Shown here: in pieces, positions 1-10,499 of the stretch | How the letters are laid out: every line of letters begins with the position of its first letter | How positions within the stretch are numbered: position 1 is the stretch's first letter | Assembly (NCBI GenBank): GCA_947396885.1 | Contig: OX377202.1 | Coordinates: 19,096,001-19,160,000, forward strand | Direction: 5' to 3' | DNA from: Heligmosomoides polygyrus polygyrus | Lineage: Eukaryota > Nematoda > Chromadorea > Rhabditida > Heligmosomidae | DNA length: 64,000 nt | Notes under the pieces: model-generated | Database searches by the model: none | Seen by the model: the letters and a program-made list of their open reading frames with translations, nothing else | What the model was told of the DNA's origin: nothing | Program-made: the position numbers and the translations under genes

Positions 1-1840
1 TAGCAGGGTTGATTCCAAAACGCTGCTTGGATTAGCAATTTCATCCTGCTTGGTCGTTTTGTAGCATGTAACTGCAAGGTCTGAAGTGCCTGTGACACTG
101 TGTTAAAGCTACGCACTAGTTTCCCATTCAATTACTCTCACTGTAGCCTCAACAGAGGTGTAATGGGGCTCTGAAGATCTGCAGCTACATCAATGTCCTC
201 AATGTTTATTACAGGTGTTTATGCCCATTTGATCAATCGGTCCACTACTTATTGGATCTATTATTGGTCGCCCCGGTCTCTCAGCTGTTGTCGCTGTTTG
301 ACTGTACTCATTCCGTCTTTGAATCACCTCTACTGCTGGTAGTCCCGCACCCAACTTGCACGCACGTGACCTCAACGGGAGAGTTGTAGGCAGTGCGCTC
401 ATGAGTGAGAGGCCTATCGGTTAGCCAGAAGTCGAGGTACATGTTCGGTGTGAGAAGCGGCAGACGCTAAAGACACGAGCAGGATGCATGTGAGGCGCGA
501 GAGGGCGCGAGACATGGCGGCAGAAAACCCGCGCGCCGCGTTGGCACCTTGCCCATGGACCAGTTCTCCGGCAACGGCTGTCGTGCCAGTTAAGTACCTC
601 CTCCTTTGGCACATCAGAGGACTGTTCGCTCTCTATTCACTCTGCTCACCTGTTTGGCGATCTTTCTCGGGATAATGGGAAGAGATGCAGCATCGGCTGG
701 AGGAAGTGTGCACTCCCTTATAACCTATACTAGGTTGGAGTGCTGCAATTTTCTAGCAATGGCCCTCCAAAGCACTAGGAGTAGGGTTGGACCAGTATAA
801 CAAACTCAAGAGGGGAGATTTTTGGAGAATATCATCGTGACAGACGATGCCCTAACCCTTTTCCAAGTAGCTAATGCAAAGACGAAAAATCACGAAGAAA
901 ATAAACTGTTAGACCTTAAAATAAGACGAGGTAAGACTCACCCTGACGCCTGAAACAACGCCCTCGGACAGCTGTTTTCCACGTGGGATTCAAAGGTTGT
1001 CAGACAGTTCTGTTGCGATACGATCAGATACTGATTCGTCTCAATGATCTGACTGAAGGACAGGTCCTTTGCGGTTGCTAGGACGATTTCAAGCGTTAGC
1101 CGCAGAAATAAGAAGAGCATCACGCAATCTGAACAGAATTTCATCACACAATATCGAGGCGGAGGCATCACGAGGACGACGAGGCAGGAAACGCTTAGCG
1201 TTACGCGTACGAGTAGCAAAGGCAAGTGGGCAACATTACGTAAACACCGCCTTGAAATTTGTCTAGTTGACAAACACGACAATTATGGCGGAGCTCTCGT
1301 TTGTGCACAAAAAGCACAGTCCGACAGCTTCAAAAATCTCACGTATGGAAGTGCGCACTCCTAACGTTACGAAACTTCTCAGTGAAAAACTCCCAGTCGG
1401 CTACAGTGACTGGGTGTTTGGGGCAGGTTGCTCCAACGTCTAGGGAGCCTCTTCGAGGAGCTTGTCCAGTCCGGAAAGATATTTTGTTGTCAAAAATGCA
1501 AAAGCATGTGTTCGGTTGCCTCGAGGACGTCATGATTTTGCATTGACGTTAGTTTTCCGTGGTTCATACATTGCGTGCTTGAACGTATTCCATCTATATC
1601 CACAAAAACCACTAACTAGACGACTGCCGACGGATCTTTTTTTGGGCAGAATTGTCATAGAAAGAAATGATGTATTGGCGAAACTTGTGAGCTGGGGAAG
1701 AACGACCCCCTCCGTATGTAGGGCCGTGTGAGCGGAGTCAAGAATTACAGTCAGTTTTTGCTGAACGCTTTTTTAAGATGGAAAAAGAGGTTTAAAAACG
1801 TGCTGGCAACAATCATCAACACTTATGATACCTCACAAGG
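1..1840. other. No supported gene
   Basis: Short ORFs occur on both strands, but none has matching splice sites, codon bias or a recognisable domain. I see no repeat structure strong enough to name. Confidence 0.5.
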
Positions 1841-2060
1841 TGTGCCTCGGTGGCCCAGTCGGTAGGAGTGCCGCCTAATAGGAGCACACTGGCGGGGTTT
1901 TGAGTTCGAGTCCGAGTACTGCCGATACTTTTGCATATATTAGTTGGTTGTTATTACGCTTTCTCGTGATCACAGGAGTCAATTTTACAACATCAATGCT
2001 TACAGCAAACCAAGGCTGTCCTGTCTTTTTTGCGCCTTCATATGTGCTATTTCTTCGACG
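1841..2060 (+). repeat. tRNA-derived SINE, family A, copy 1
   Basis: The head has a pol III A box (TGGCCCAGTCGG, 1851-1862) and a B box (GTTCGAGTCC, 1904-1913) at tRNA-like spacing. A body follows that contains GTTGTTATTACGC and ATCAATGCTTACAGC. The same head and body recur inverted at 4570-4755. No intact tRNA cloverleaf can be drawn, so this is a retroposon head rather than a tRNA gene. Confidence 0.6.
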
Positions 2061-2099
2061 ATACGTGTCTGCACCATCACCATATCATACCATATCACC

Positions 2100-2398
2100 T
2101 GTTCTGGCATTCCGCCAGAACTGTCGGCTCACCCTCTTCATCCTTCTCCATGGGTGCTTATCTGCCACTCCATGACGAGAAGTTTGCCATAAGTGTTGTT
2201 TGGCGTGACCTCGCATGATAGAAAGAGGCCACGCCTGTGTCTGTGTCGACTAGGATTACATCAACATATTCTACCACTGACCACTACGGTCCTGTAATAA
2301 ACCTCTTGTGTAGCCATCATACTCACAGAGGTAAGCACAAAGGAGCCATAATACTCCTAGTGCATCAGAGCGCCGTCATACGCTCATAAACCGGGACA
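2100..2398 (+). repeat. Left LTR
   Basis: This 299-bp terminal repeat begins TGTTCTGGCATTCC and ends CGGGACA, with the target duplication TCACC directly before it. By eye it matches the right LTR at every base. AATAAA inside the LTR (in CTGTAATAAACC) is a candidate poly(A) signal. Confidence 0.88.
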
Positions 2399-2402
2399 TT
2401 TC

Positions 2403-2414
2403 TGGTGCATCGGC
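2403..2414 (+). promoter_or_regulatory. Primer binding site, tRNA-Gly type
   Basis: TGGTGCATCGGC begins five bases inside the left LTR end. It is complementary to CCA plus the acceptor-stem 3' strand of nematode tRNA-Gly(GCC), which ends GCCGATGCA. The match is from memory of that tRNA. Confidence 0.75.
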
Positions 2415-2487
2415 TAAATCTAGCCAAGAAGTTAGCCTAGTCTAACTTGTTCTTTTCGAAGCAACTAGTTTGCTTCACACCTTGCAC

Positions 2488-2765
2488 TTGTGCGAGAAGA
2501 GGTTGGGATTTTTCCATACCTTGGTGCTAATAAGCCCTAAATTCCGTGCCCTGCCCAACAGCAGCTGCGCAAGAGGTTGGCCTAGCCAGTCCTTGGTGCT
2601 ACTACAGCCCTAAATTCCGTGCCCTGCCCAACAGCAGCTGCGCAAGAGGTTGGCCTAGCCAGTCCTTGGAGCTATTTCAGCCCTAAATAACGTGCTTTGC
2701 TCTACCGCAACGGCACAAAAGGTTCGGTTAACGAAACCTTGGGTCTCTTACAGCCTTAAATTATC
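2488..2765 (+). repeat. 73-bp tandem repeat, about four copies
   Basis: The unit begins GCGCAAGAGGTTGGCC and contains CAGCCCTAAATTCCGTG and CCCAACAGCAGCT. The two central copies are nearly identical and the outer ones are diverged. The array lies in the retroelement leader between the primer site and the ORF. Confidence 0.8.
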
Positions 2766-2770
2766 TGATT

Positions 2771-3934
2771 TTGTTCAAACAAAACAGAGTAGCCGAGGAA
2801 ATGTCGCTTTTCTTCCACAAGAAAGCGATAATGGCTGGCGCAGAAACCATTAAAGAGGTTTTTGACAAATATCAAGCGTATGCACAAAGAATAGTATACC
2901 CTGATGATGACGAAAAACGTCTAGAAGAGTGCACGGCTAATTTAGTGCTTCTTAGCTGTTGCTTAAGTCATATAAAATCAGCAACGATGGCTTTACAAGG
3001 CAAAATTGATAAGATGGAACGATTCTTCACTGCAATCAAGTCAAAATCAGAGCGAAATGAAATTATGCGAGAAATCGAAGCGCTAGACAGAGAAACCCAA
3101 TGCTGGGGTTTGATTATAGACGCCACATCATTCGCTTTAAAGATAGTATCACACATAGCGGACGCTGAAAGTGAGTTGCAAAAGGTACTGCTGAAGCGAA
3201 CATGGCTAATAGTGCACTCTGCTGTATCCGAACATAGCGAAGGAGATTATAGTCCCTTCCACGAAGAAAATAGCAACGCTATACCGCTAACCAAGAGTTC
3301 ATGCTCGGTAAGCGTTTCAGCGGTAACGCTTCCGCTGTTTAATACGTGCTCATCAGAGTTTCTCCTAGGCAATCCTGATCGAAACAACCAACTTCCTCAA
3401 TGTCTATGCCATAAAAGAAACAAGCAGTTGATGAAAGTCAGTCCCACTGCGGATGCACGACGGCCATTTGGGTCATGCCTACCAGCAAATAGCAGTCCAA
3501 CCTTTGCCTTGTGGTTATCGACCAATGCTGGAAAAGTCGCACTGTCAACCTGTACCTTCAGTGGAATGAGAGAACAAAACGGCAGACCACAAGATACATG
3601 TGGAAAAGCTTTTCTGACTTCAAAGAAAAACAGAATCCCTCGTCAACATGAAGTGGAATGGAAGCCAAAAAAGCGCTTCTGTCAGTACAGTATTACTTGT
3701 ACGCGTATGCGCACAATTTCTCACTGTACATCGCTGTCTGCCTTTTACATTTTTGTCTCCAGTATAATCCTCCATTCGTCACTCCACTTCACTCAACTCT
3801 ATCGTCAACCACAAGCTGAACAGACAACAAGGACGATGGATGATCAGCTCAAACCAATGGCAAAAACGAAGCCATGGGAACGACATTGGAGGCCTACTGC
3901 GGCCTTTGTGATGGCCCACAGCAAGTTTCGCTAA
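2771..3934 (+). CDS. Gag-like ORF of the LTR element
   Basis: This uninterrupted 387-codon frame is the only long ORF between the two LTRs. Residues about 10-130 are Glu/Lys/Arg-rich and alpha-helical looking (for example EIMREIEALDRE), like the coiled N-terminus of BEL/Pao gag proteins. The rest is rich in Ser, Cys and basic residues and resembles no enzyme; I see no CCHC knuckle and no D-S/T-G, YxDD or integrase motif. The first ATG (2771) follows the 73-bp array directly, and a second ATG lies at codon 11. The intact frame between identical LTRs fits recent insertion. It may be a gag remnant fused to out-of-frame 3' sequence of the parental element. Function beyond particle formation is unsupported. 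Confidence 0.55.
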   Translation: MFKQNRVAEEMSLFFHKKAIMAGAETIKEVFDKYQAYAQRIVYPDDDEKRLEECTANLVLLSCCLSHIKSATMALQGKIDKMERFFTAIKSKSERNEIMREIEALDRETQCWGLIIDATSFALKIVSHIADAESELQKVLLKRTWLIVHSAVSEHSEGDYSPFHEENSNAIPLTKSSCSVSVSAVTLPLFNTCSSEFLLGNPDRNNQLPQCLCHKRNKQLMKVSPTADARRPFGSCLPANSSPTFALWLSTNAGKVALSTCTFSGMREQNGRPQDTCGKAFLTSKKNRIPRQHEVEWKPKKRFCQYSITCTRMRTISHCTSLSAFYIFVSSIILHSSLHFTQLYRQPQAEQTTRTMDDQLKPMAKTKPWERHWRPTAAFVMAHSKFR

Positions 3935-4053
3935 TTTTGTCACGTATGTACAAGCTAGTGATTAGCTCCTTGTATGCCACTATAATATTACCATACCTTC
4001 CCCTTTATATGTGCGCTGCTCGTCTCATTTTCTTTCCTTTTGTTGCCCCGGAG

Positions 4054-4352
4054 TGTTCTGGCATTCCGCCAGAACTGTCGGCTCACCCTCTTCATCCTTC
4101 TCCATGGGTGCTTATCTGCCACTCCATGACGAGAAGTTTGCCATAAGTGTTGTTTGGCGTGACCTCGCATGATAGAAAGAGGCCACGCCTGTGTCTGTGT
4201 CGACTAGGATTACATCAACATATTCTACCACTGACCACTACGGTCCTGTAATAAACCTCTTGTGTAGCCATCATACTCACAGAGGTAAGCACAAAGGAGC
4301 CATAATACTCCTAGTGCATCAGAGCGCCGTCATACGCTCATAAACCGGGACA
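4054..4352 (+). repeat. Right LTR
   Basis: This is the second copy of the 299-bp repeat, identical by eye to the left LTR and followed directly by the TCACC target duplication. The bases before it (CCCCGGAG) are not a convincing polypurine tract. Confidence 0.88.
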
Positions 4353-4569
4353 TCACCAATGATACCGTAACTACACACAAATGCGCATATTTTACTCTTG
4401 AATATTATAAACCCGGGTCATATCGGTACATAAATGTACTGAAATTGTCGTTCTCACCTGAACGTGTTTCATTGTTTTGTACCACAGCTGTTGACTGAAA
4501 GGAAAGAGCAATAAGACCTTTTGTATCCAGAGAAATGATATGGTGCAGATATGCATCGTTGAAAAACTA

Positions 4570-4755
4570 GCATATATGAAGGCGCAAATAGACAGCCTTG
4601 AATGCTGTAAGCATTGATAGTCTAAAATTGTCTCTTATGATCATGAGAAGGCGTAATAACAACAAACTGACATGTGCAAGATTACTCGCACTGCACGGAC
4701 TCGGTGTGCTCCTATAAGGCGGCACTTGTATCGACTGCGCCACCGAGGCACATCT
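4570..4755 (-). repeat. tRNA-derived SINE, family A, copy 2 (inverted)
   Basis: The reverse strand repeats the A-box region (CCTCGGTGGCGCAGTCGA, 4733-4750) and the body of the copy at 1841-2060. The head part containing the B box is diverged. Together the copies form a diverged inverted repeat around the LTR element. Confidence 0.55.
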
Positions 4756-5440
4756 CGTGGGGTGTCATAGGGTTCACGGTTGTGGCGCACACGTTTTTAC
4801 ATCTCTTTTCTGGTCTTTCTCCTCTTCTTTACTGAAGAGCCACGGGAGGAGCACAAAACAAAGGTTCGTCTGAAGGAAGTGGCGAAACGAACCGTTCTCG
4901 TGTTTCTTCTATAATCTTCTCTATTTTCTTCTCCTCTCTCTCTTGTTATTTTATTTTCCTTTGTTTCCTTCATATTCTTACTTGTTTTTTATTTAAAAAT
5001 GCTTTTAGCAAAAATTTGACTGTGGTTCTGGATTCCGCTCGCAGGGCCCTACATCCTGTCAAAACGGCATCACAAAAGCTCACCATGAGTTGGGAACCTT
5101 TCCTTGTTAGCATAGAGGGACCAATCCCAACTGCGCCACTAATTCCGTTCCTTACGCTGCACCTCTCTACTTCTGCAGAAGTTGTCCGAAAGCCATTCTA
5201 GAAGAATGGGGGATATGGACGAAAGCATACGAAATAGGCGCTTGAATAGATTGCCCTTAAATTGTTGTGATACTTGTCCCTATGGTTACAGATATTGTTC
5301 GTACAAACTTATTTGATGAAACACCTGTTTCTAAGGTTACAAATGAGGGAATGCGATAAATATAACGCTACACCACGCTGCAGACTAATCATTTTGGCGC
5401 TACCGAAGTTGGATGGTTGCAGTGAATTTCAATGGTCCAC
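4756..5440. other. No supported gene; pyrimidine-rich tract
   Basis: A T/C-rich stretch (about 4905-4985) is the only obvious compositional feature. Confidence 0.5.
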
Positions 5441-5443
5441 CTA

Positions 5444-5552
5444 GAGTGTGATAGAGCGCATCCAAGGTGGACCTAAAATCCAAAAATTCTCAAAAAAAGC
5501 ATTTTCGCTTTAGATCCGCCTAGGTTGCTCTCTATCATACACGGGATGGATC
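5444..5552. repeat. Short imperfect foldback
   Basis: GTGATAGAGCGCATCCAAGG on the left is the diverged reverse complement of a segment ending in CTCTATCAT on the right. I see no clean target duplication. Confidence 0.4.
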
Positions 5553-6341
5553 TAGCCAAATGTCCGCACCTCAGCTGGCTGATAACGCCTTCATTCCTGT
5601 TCCAATTGGACATCGGATAATCGATTTGTTTACGATGTCGGTTTCCTGGTCATGAAAAGACAGTAAAACGTGAGCCCCTCCCTAGAACTGCACCTTATCC
5701 TGCTCTAGATCTCGGCAACATCAAGTGGTGATGACTTTGTCAACCTTTGTCAACTTCCTTTACACCATATATTATGTAGATGATGCCCACCTTACGGTTT
5801 TTGTGGGTACCCAAACTTTCAATGCTGTTTACTGTTTACTGACGTTGAACACACTCCCGTAACATCAAAAATGCTTAGCGGTAGAGCTGCAACGAAATGA
5901 GCCAATTAGCGCCAAACAGCTGTAAAGTGATTCTCCTTCCGCGATACACTTAGCACGTACAACAAGAAAGCGTCCCGAAAAGATTTTCTTTATGATATAT
6001 ACAAGCCAGGGCTAAGATGCGAGGGCACTGAGAGCTTATATCAGCCATGCACGCAGCCCTAGAAATGGGGATTTTTCATAAAGTAGGCTCCATTGAGTAG
6101 ATTCCCCTCCCGTTATAGAGCCCCCGGATAAGATGCAACTCTCGATATAACACATTTACTCTGGAAAGAGTAAAGCAGCTTACCTTTACACTAACACAAA
6201 CCAACTCCGGTAAAGACGCGTCAGATATAATGCTATTCCCGTTATAACGCGGTTCTGAGAGACATTTTGCGTTCAAAATCACCCCCATTACAAGGCAAAC
6301 TGGGCTCGGTTCCGGTCCCACACAAAAAAGAAGACGGGTAA
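5553..6341. other. No supported gene
   Basis: Nothing recognisable before the MITE that begins at 6342. The 125-codon minus-strand ORF at 6076-6453 runs into that MITE and shows no domain. Confidence 0.5.
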
Positions 6342-6463
6342 GGGGTCGTTTAGTGTCGGGACGGCGACGCGATGTTATGGCAAGCTCCCATATCGATCGC
6401 GCGACGCGACAAATCGATATGCTATGACATCGCCTAGAGCGTCGCGTGCACAAAAACGATCCC
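6342..6463. mobile_element. Foldback MITE, PIF/Harbinger-like (M1)
   Basis: A 122-bp element with ends GGGGTCGTTT / AAACGATCCC, flanked by TAA on both sides (6339-6341, 6464-6466). The interior is palindromic around ATCGAT motifs. Confidence 0.65.
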
Positions 6464-6548
6464 TAAGATGCTGACCGAGTCGGTGATCAAACCTACCGCT
6501 CTAGTGCCTCGTTTGTGTCACGATCTGCACCCATGCGACAATGTATTA

Positions 6549-6677
6549 GGACCCGTTTACACCTGCGACGACGAGCGAAGCGACGGCGTGCTTAGTAGGC
6601 AAATTGATCGATCATGTCGCTTGATCAATGTGGCCACCATGCATGGCGTCTGTCGGCGTCGAAGTATAAACGGGCCC
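6549..6677. mobile_element. Foldback MITE, PIF/Harbinger-like (M2)
   Basis: A 129-bp element starting GGACCCGTTTACACC and ending GTATAAACGGGCCC, flanked by TTA on both sides (6546-6548, 6678-6680). It shares its central TTGATCGAT-type stem with the element at 10174. Confidence 0.75.
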
Positions 6678-6814
6678 TTAGATGCAGTTCGACGTTTCCC
6701 CGCGTACGTGACAAATAAAAGTGTTCACAGTCAGCAATGCCAAGCACAAGCACATTCTCATCGTCTTCGGAGGCCAATTAAATCCACCGCAAGGACGTCC
6801 TAGTTAACTATTAA

Positions 6815-7997
6815 GGCCTATGGTATACTCCCGTCCGCTGCCGCGACGCGAGAGTGCACAGCGACGCGATGGCTCGCGATGCGTGTCGCGAGCCGTCGCC
6901 GTCGCTGAGGCTGACATAGTTCACGCAGTTCTGCAGACGGAGACTTTTGCAGAATTTTAGCGAATCAGCTGATTCAGTGCATTTTTTCCCGGATTCCTTG
7001 TTTTCTCAGCATCTTCGTTCGTGATTTCGCGTTTTTTCCCGTTTTATCGCCTTCTGATCCGTATGCCGTCGTAGGGTTGTTGCTTTCAATGGTATTTCGT
7101 GGATGTCGTGTTTTACAAGGGAGTTTCCGTCATGCCTGTGTCGACTCATGCATTTCTTTTGTTCCTCATGCAATCCACAGGCACGGAAACCCACGTTTCT
7201 GTGCTCGACACGACACGAGAGGCTTCTCGTGACGTGTCCAGCACGGAAACGTCCCAGCTGTGGCCCAATTTTTCAAAAGTGGTGTTTTACAAGGGGGGTT
7301 TCCGTATCGGCAATCGGCACAAAAGAGGGGGAAAACGGCCTAGAAAAACATCTCATCCGAAAAGCAGCCGTTCATTTGGCACATTTCTGTGCCGGACATG
7401 TCAGCAAAACCCTTCTGTGACTTGTCCGGCCGCGAAATGTGGATTTTTGTGCCGTCGAGGAGGTTCACAGGCGAAAAAAAATGCGAGAATCGGCACAAAA
7501 GAGTGAGAAAACGGCTTAGAAAAACATCTCATCCGAAAAGCAGCTGTTCAAGCCGTCGAAAAAACCCAAAATGACTCTATCCACGACGAAATCTCTACGA
7601 GAAGAACAACAGAGGCATCACATGACCACCCAACATCACCAGATGTGTGTTGAAATTGCTGTGGTATGGTCACGAACTAAGGAAGTGTCGAAATAAGTGA
7701 GTGGAAGTGCATAGAATAGGGCATGACAAGCGCTCCCCCCTCCGCGACCATCTCAGCCCGTCGCTCGTCGCAGTGCACTGCACTGCGACGAGCGACGGAC
7801 TGCGACGGCCGTCGCACGGGAGTATGTTTCACTCCCGCGACGCGGAGGTATAACACCCCCTGAGACGCATCGCGGGAGCGATGGCGCGTCAACTGACAAC
7901 CGCGCCCCACTGCGCCGTCCGCCACTGCAGCGAAGGCGCGCCGTTGACAGTTGCCCCGCGCCCATCGTTGGAGCGACGCGGGAGTATACCATAGGCC
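6815..7997. mobile_element. 1.18-kb foldback element, PIF/Harbinger-like (M4)
   Basis: The ends are exact inverted copies, GGCCTATGGTATACTCCCG on the left and its complement on the right, flanked by TAA (6812-6814, 7998-8000). The interior holds repeated GC-rich stems, a roughly 178-bp internal duplication (about 7310-7375 and 7488-7552) and an internal reversed GGGGTGTTATAC module near 7850. No transposase frame is visible. Confidence 0.7.
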
Positions 7998-8049
7998 TAA
8001 AAGCGAAAGGTTCGCCTCTACGCGGGCGAACATCAGCAGTGGATCCAGT

Positions 8050-8400
8050 TGGCCTCTGAAGAACTCGCCGATACATTTATAACCGGAAAAACCCGTCCGA
8101 GTTGTCCGGTGCACAACACCCACAGCCGCGAGATTCAAACCTGGTTTTGTTAGCCACGGAGCGCCCTGCCTGCAGGCTCTATATGTTGGAGCCAGGGATG
8201 AGGGACATTAACGACGCAACTAGGGTCGGGGAGGGGGAGGGGGGGGGGGTTCTATGGGATTTTCTGCCCATCAGAACCCCCCCCCCCCTGACCCTATTTG
8301 CACCGGACAAGCACGCAAATATCACTAGCTACAGCGACTGGTTAGCAGAGGGATAGGCAAGTGCGTGGCCCCGTAACGATTTCCCTAAACTTCACTTCGA
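8050..8400 (-). repeat. Dispersed module with G/C-run palindrome, copy 1
   Basis: This is the reverse copy of a module found also at about 9960-10440 and 11200-11490. Its hallmarks are CAAATAGGGTCGG followed by a long G run, TTCTGATGGGCAGAAAATC, and TAAACTTACAACCGG-type ends. Here the centre is a G-run/C-run palindrome (8228-8291). Confidence 0.6.
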
Positions 8401-8729
8401 AGCTACAGTGCACAGCTCAGACGATTTTTTCCGATTTATCAAACACCCTCTGAAGACGACAAGAAGTCGAAACGACAGGCCCTGCTAAACAGAGATTCAC
8501 CTAAAACCTCATAGTACAAAAAAAAGCAATCGACTAACAACTTACAGTGCCGAGGTCTGAACAAGAGAGAAGTTGGAGCCCATCGGGTGTCGTTAGAAGC
8601 ATCTATATAAACACTAGAAGATTTCCTCTACCGGGAACGAGGGACGATGTGGAGACAAACTCAGATTATTCAAAACAATGCCCTACACCCAAGTACTAAG
8701 CCTAGAGCAGCTGATATATATGCTATACA

Positions 8730-8860
8730 GCCGCATGCACACTCGGCAGCGGTGGCACCGGCAGCCGTAATTAGGCATAGGGAGATTGATTCCCGCCAAA
8801 TCGATGCTCCTATGCTTAATCACGGCTGCCGCTACCGCCGCTGTCGAGTGTGCATGCGGC
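8730..8860. repeat. 131-bp foldback element
   Basis: The arms GCCGCATGCACACTCG (8730-8745) and CGAGTGTGCATGCGGC (8845-8860) are exact inverted repeats. Complementarity continues inward through CGGCAGCCGTAATTA-like sequence to within about 20 bases of the centre. Confidence 0.75.
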
Positions 8861-8863
8861 TTA

Positions 8864-8910
8864 TGCTGTTGCAGGACGTTTTGTTGCGATCAGAGCTTTC
8901 GTGCGATGCG
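8864..8910 (-). repeat. SINE family B tail fragment
   Basis: On the minus strand GATCGCAACAAAACGTCC matches the tail shared by the family B copies at 9138, 10500 and 31690. Confidence 0.4.
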
Positions 8911-9039
8911 GGACATGTGCCTGTGCTGTCTGCATTCCCGACATGATTACAGCAGCAACGCTGTTCCATCACACGCAACATTCCCATCCCACTCATGGCA
9001 GAGTGCTGATAAGCCATTTGCAACGAGGATATAGCGGAT

Positions 9040-9170
9040 GCCACGCGCGATTTAACAGCGCTGATGGCGTAATGGGCTAACATCCTGCCCGAAGGCAAGG
9101 AATGCAGCGGGTTCGAGTCCGCCGGGCGCGACAGATTTGATCGCAACAAAAGATCTTGTAACATCCGCTT
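9040..9170 (+). repeat. tRNA-derived SINE, family B
   Basis: A box TGGCGTAATGGGC near 9064 and B box GTTCGAGTCC (9111-9120) are spaced as in a tRNA. The tail GATCGCAACAAAAGATCTTG follows. The bases between the boxes do not form a proper anticodon arm. Confidence 0.55.
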
Positions 9171-9249
9171 ACACTGTTTTGTTGTTGATCACGTCTAACT
9201 ACCCCTGGTATTCGATTATTCCTAACACATATTTGACATACTTATGCAT

Positions 9250-9520
9250 ACAACAGAGACGGTATCTTTAAGGAGAGGCTTATTTAATAATCTAAAAGTT
9301 ATATTCCATTCTTCGCTTTCACACCAGGGATGTGTGGAATCTCCGTTCCCGTGTTCCGAATTCCGATTTCCGGCCAATCCTTCCGTGTTCCATCCGTTTA
9401 GGACCGGGAGGCGGAAACAGAAGTGGGCACTGCTAAAGGCTAGTTTTCTATTGAACATAATCGAGAAAGGAATACCCTTTAAAAATTCTAGTAATAATAT
9501 TCTTAAAATCGATTAGGTTA
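9250..9520 (+). repeat. TTCCG-rich dispersed module, copy 1
   Basis: A run of short TTCCG/GATTTCCGG units is followed by a conserved flank containing CTAGTTTTCTATTGAACATA. Related copies lie at about 10790, 53530 and 54825. Confidence 0.5.
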
Positions 9521-9955
9521 CCAAGAAAAAAAGAGGAACTACTAAAAATGGTAGTGGCTGAGTGCAAGGTAAAATTAATGTACCAGCAAGGGATAGATAG
9601 TATATGAATTGCGTGCTCAACGTTTGCTCTCATCACTAAATTCTTGTTCTAGGTGAAAAATTTTAGAAGCATATAGCGCAGCACCAGGAAGCAAAGAGTT
9701 GTGCCATGCGCTGGTCTGCTTCGAGATTGCATCGGTGCTCTTGATCTATGGTGTGAATTTACCCCAAAGGAAGTTATGCAGTTGGTTTTTAACGAGGCAT
9801 TATGGAATTCCTACTTTGAGATTTTAAGTGACTGGAATTACTTATTGAGCTCTGAGACAAAACATTCCAAGGAACATGTAAGAATTATTCTTTCTAGTAG
9901 TTAAGTCTACTATTCAAAAACTGCTGCAACAAAAGTCAGTGAAAACCCCGTAGCC
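9521..9955. other. No supported gene
   Basis: The 67-codon plus ORF at 9701-9904 has no flanking splice support or domain. Confidence 0.5.
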
Positions 9956-9959
9956 GGGA

Positions 9960-10440
9960 GTAGAATGAGTGTTTGATAAACTTACAACCGGAAAAACCCG
10001 TCTAAGTTGACCGCCGTAGTTTCGCAGTAAAATTCGGGGAAATCGTTACGGCACCACGCAGTTGCCTATCCCTCTGCTAATCAGTCGTTGCAGCTAGTGA
10101 TATTTCCTTGCATGCTTCTCCGGCGCAAATAGGGTCGGGGGGGGGGGGCTTCTGGTGGGGAGAAAATCCCATAGGCCCCGTTTATACTTCCGACGCCGAG
10201 CGACGCGACGGCATGTATAGTGGCCACATTGATCGATCGCATCGCTCGATCAATGTGGGCACAATATGTGGCGTCGCGTCGCGCTGCGATGAAGTATAAA
10301 CGGGGCCATAGAGGGTCGTTAATGTTCCTCATACCGTGCTACAACGTATAGAGCCTGTAGTAAGTGCGCTCCATGGCTAATAAAAACCATTTTGGATCGC
10401 ACGACTGTGGGTGTTGTGCACCGGACGACTCGGACGTGAT
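9960..10440 (+). repeat. Dispersed module, copy 2, interrupted by a MITE
   Basis: The same module as at 8050-8400 and 11200-11490, read forward, containing CGCAAATAGGGTCGG and a G run. The MITE at 10174-10307 splits it at the ATA of CCCATAGAG. Confidence 0.65.
10174..10307. mobile_element. Foldback MITE, PIF/Harbinger-like (M3)
   Basis: A 134-bp element with ends GGCCCCGTTTATACTTC / GAAGTATAAACGGGGCC, flanked by ATA (10171-10173, 10308-10310). The paralogous module at 11410-11412 has a single ATA and no insert, so it acts as an empty site. Confidence 0.85.
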
Positions 10441-10499
10441 TCTTTCCGGATGTAAATGTATCGGCGAGTACTAGAATATAAAAAGTAGAACTGTTTGTT

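Larger units (their letters stand above)
2100..4352 (+). mobile_element. Young LTR retrotransposon, probably non-autonomous
   Basis: Two 299-bp direct repeats (2100-2398 and 4054-4352) read identically by eye, start TGTT and end ACA, and are flanked outside by the same five bases TCACC (2095-2099 and 4353-4357). The interior is only 1,655 bp. It holds a tRNA-Gly-type primer site, a 73-bp tandem repeat and one long ORF. There is no recognisable protease, reverse transcriptase or integrase, so movement would need enzymes supplied in trans. I see no long polypurine tract before the right LTR. Primer type and gag-like ORF suggest BEL/Pao affinity, which is inference. Confidence 0.88.

Noticed and set aside
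6076..6453. 125-codon minus-strand ORF
   Set aside because: It overlaps the MITE at 6342-6463 and has no domain or splice support.
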